DNA from: Eukaryota sp. TZLM1-RC
Lineage: Eukaryota > Metamonada: BaSk clade
NCBI GenBank assembly: GCA_040285825.1
Contig: JAUPSS010000003.1
Coordinates: forward strand, 1,860,001-1,924,000
Length of the DNA: 64,000 nucleotides
Direction: 5' to 3'
Within the stretch, counting starts at the first letter, position 1; each line of letters opens with the position of its first letter. Made by a program: the position numbers and the translations under genes. Below the pieces are notes generated by a model that saw only the letters and a program-made list of their open reading frames with translations, searched no databases and was not told where the DNA came from. This document shows positions 63,771 through 64,000 of this stretch, piece after piece.

Positions 63771-64000
63771 TTTAGATACGGGATGTTGTGTCTTAAATTG
63801 TTTTTTTTTTGCTAATTTTGAGGTTGATTATTATGTTTATAATTTATCTTTTCTATCCGGTAGCTGCAAACATCTTCTGTCAACAAACCCATTTACTATT
63901 GATTTCACAATGGTTGGAGATGTTGAAGCACATCCTGGTCCCAGAAAGAGAAGATCTAATTTTAAATCAACTTCTTCATAAAAAATTGATAGAAAAATTG
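63771..64000 (+). mobile_element. LINE 5' region in opposite orientation, with a 2A-like motif
   Basis: The plus strand reads a hydrophobic/Cys-rich segment, then MVGDVEAHPGPRKRRS (motif at 63916-63942). 2A-like DxExNPGP motifs occur at the start of some LINE open frames; here His replaces the usual Asn. The segment is head-to-head with LINE C and runs out of the window. Confidence 0.55.

Noticed and set aside
1-64000. CRISPR arrays, rRNA genes, bacterial operons
   Set aside because: No regularly spaced repeats with unique spacers, no rRNA-like conserved stretches, and gene structure is eukaryotic.

Overview
The window is nuclear DNA from a unicellular eukaryote that I cannot place. It is AT-rich and uses the standard code: TAA, TAG and TGA all end host genes. 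Its genes are mostly unspliced or cut by extremely short introns of about 23-37 nt. Several of these introns only become visible when protein families are matched across frames (eL43, eL6, a Rab32-type GTPase). Host genes recognised are a CAAX protease (Rce1-like), a Rab32-type GTPase, a very large bridge-like lipid-transfer protein (FMP27/hobbit/BLTP2 type), ribosomal proteins eL43 and eL6, a formate/nitrite transporter, TAF9, a DUF3293 protein and a U1-like zinc-finger protein. Several small proteins are not recognised.

Layout: 0.2-7.5 kb holds small genes, a LINE that inserted into the end of a gene, a decayed Fanzor/TnpB-like nuclease fragment, and the Rab gene. 8-9.5 kb is LINE debris. 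10.2-15.5 kb is the lipid-transfer gene. 15.6-22 kb is mostly LINE fragments with a hidden 52-residue gene. 22-27.7 kb is a gene island: zinc finger, coiled coil, eL43 and FNT transporter. 27.8-38.3 kb is a three-level nest, with a hAT transposon inside a Gypsy LTR retrotransposon inside a LINE. 38.5-41 kb is an inverted, nearly identical second copy of the coiled-coil gene with a broken eL43 copy. 42.7-53.5 kb carries two direct copies of a large protein whose N-terminus looks like a Schlafen/AlbA_2 domain followed by a SAMD9-like STAND P-loop region, plus one gene scrap. 54.8-56.6 kb is a compact host island (eL6, DUF3293, TAF9). The rest is LINEs, retroelement scraps and a 96-bp tandem repeat.

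All LINEs here end in a Cys-Cys-His-Cys knuckle followed by a restriction-like endonuclease. I call four groups A, B, C and D from sequence resemblance only. The best candidate for an undescribed system is the duplicated AlbA_2-STAND (SAMD9-like) gene pair, because SAMD9-type proteins are innate-immunity factors in animals. Other notable items are the Fanzor remnant, a 2A-like motif at a LINE 5' end, a possible GT-TG intron, a Gypsy element whose gag starts inside its LTR, and a gene-conversion-like tract ending in a template-switch junction. No tRNA, rRNA or CRISPR array was seen.
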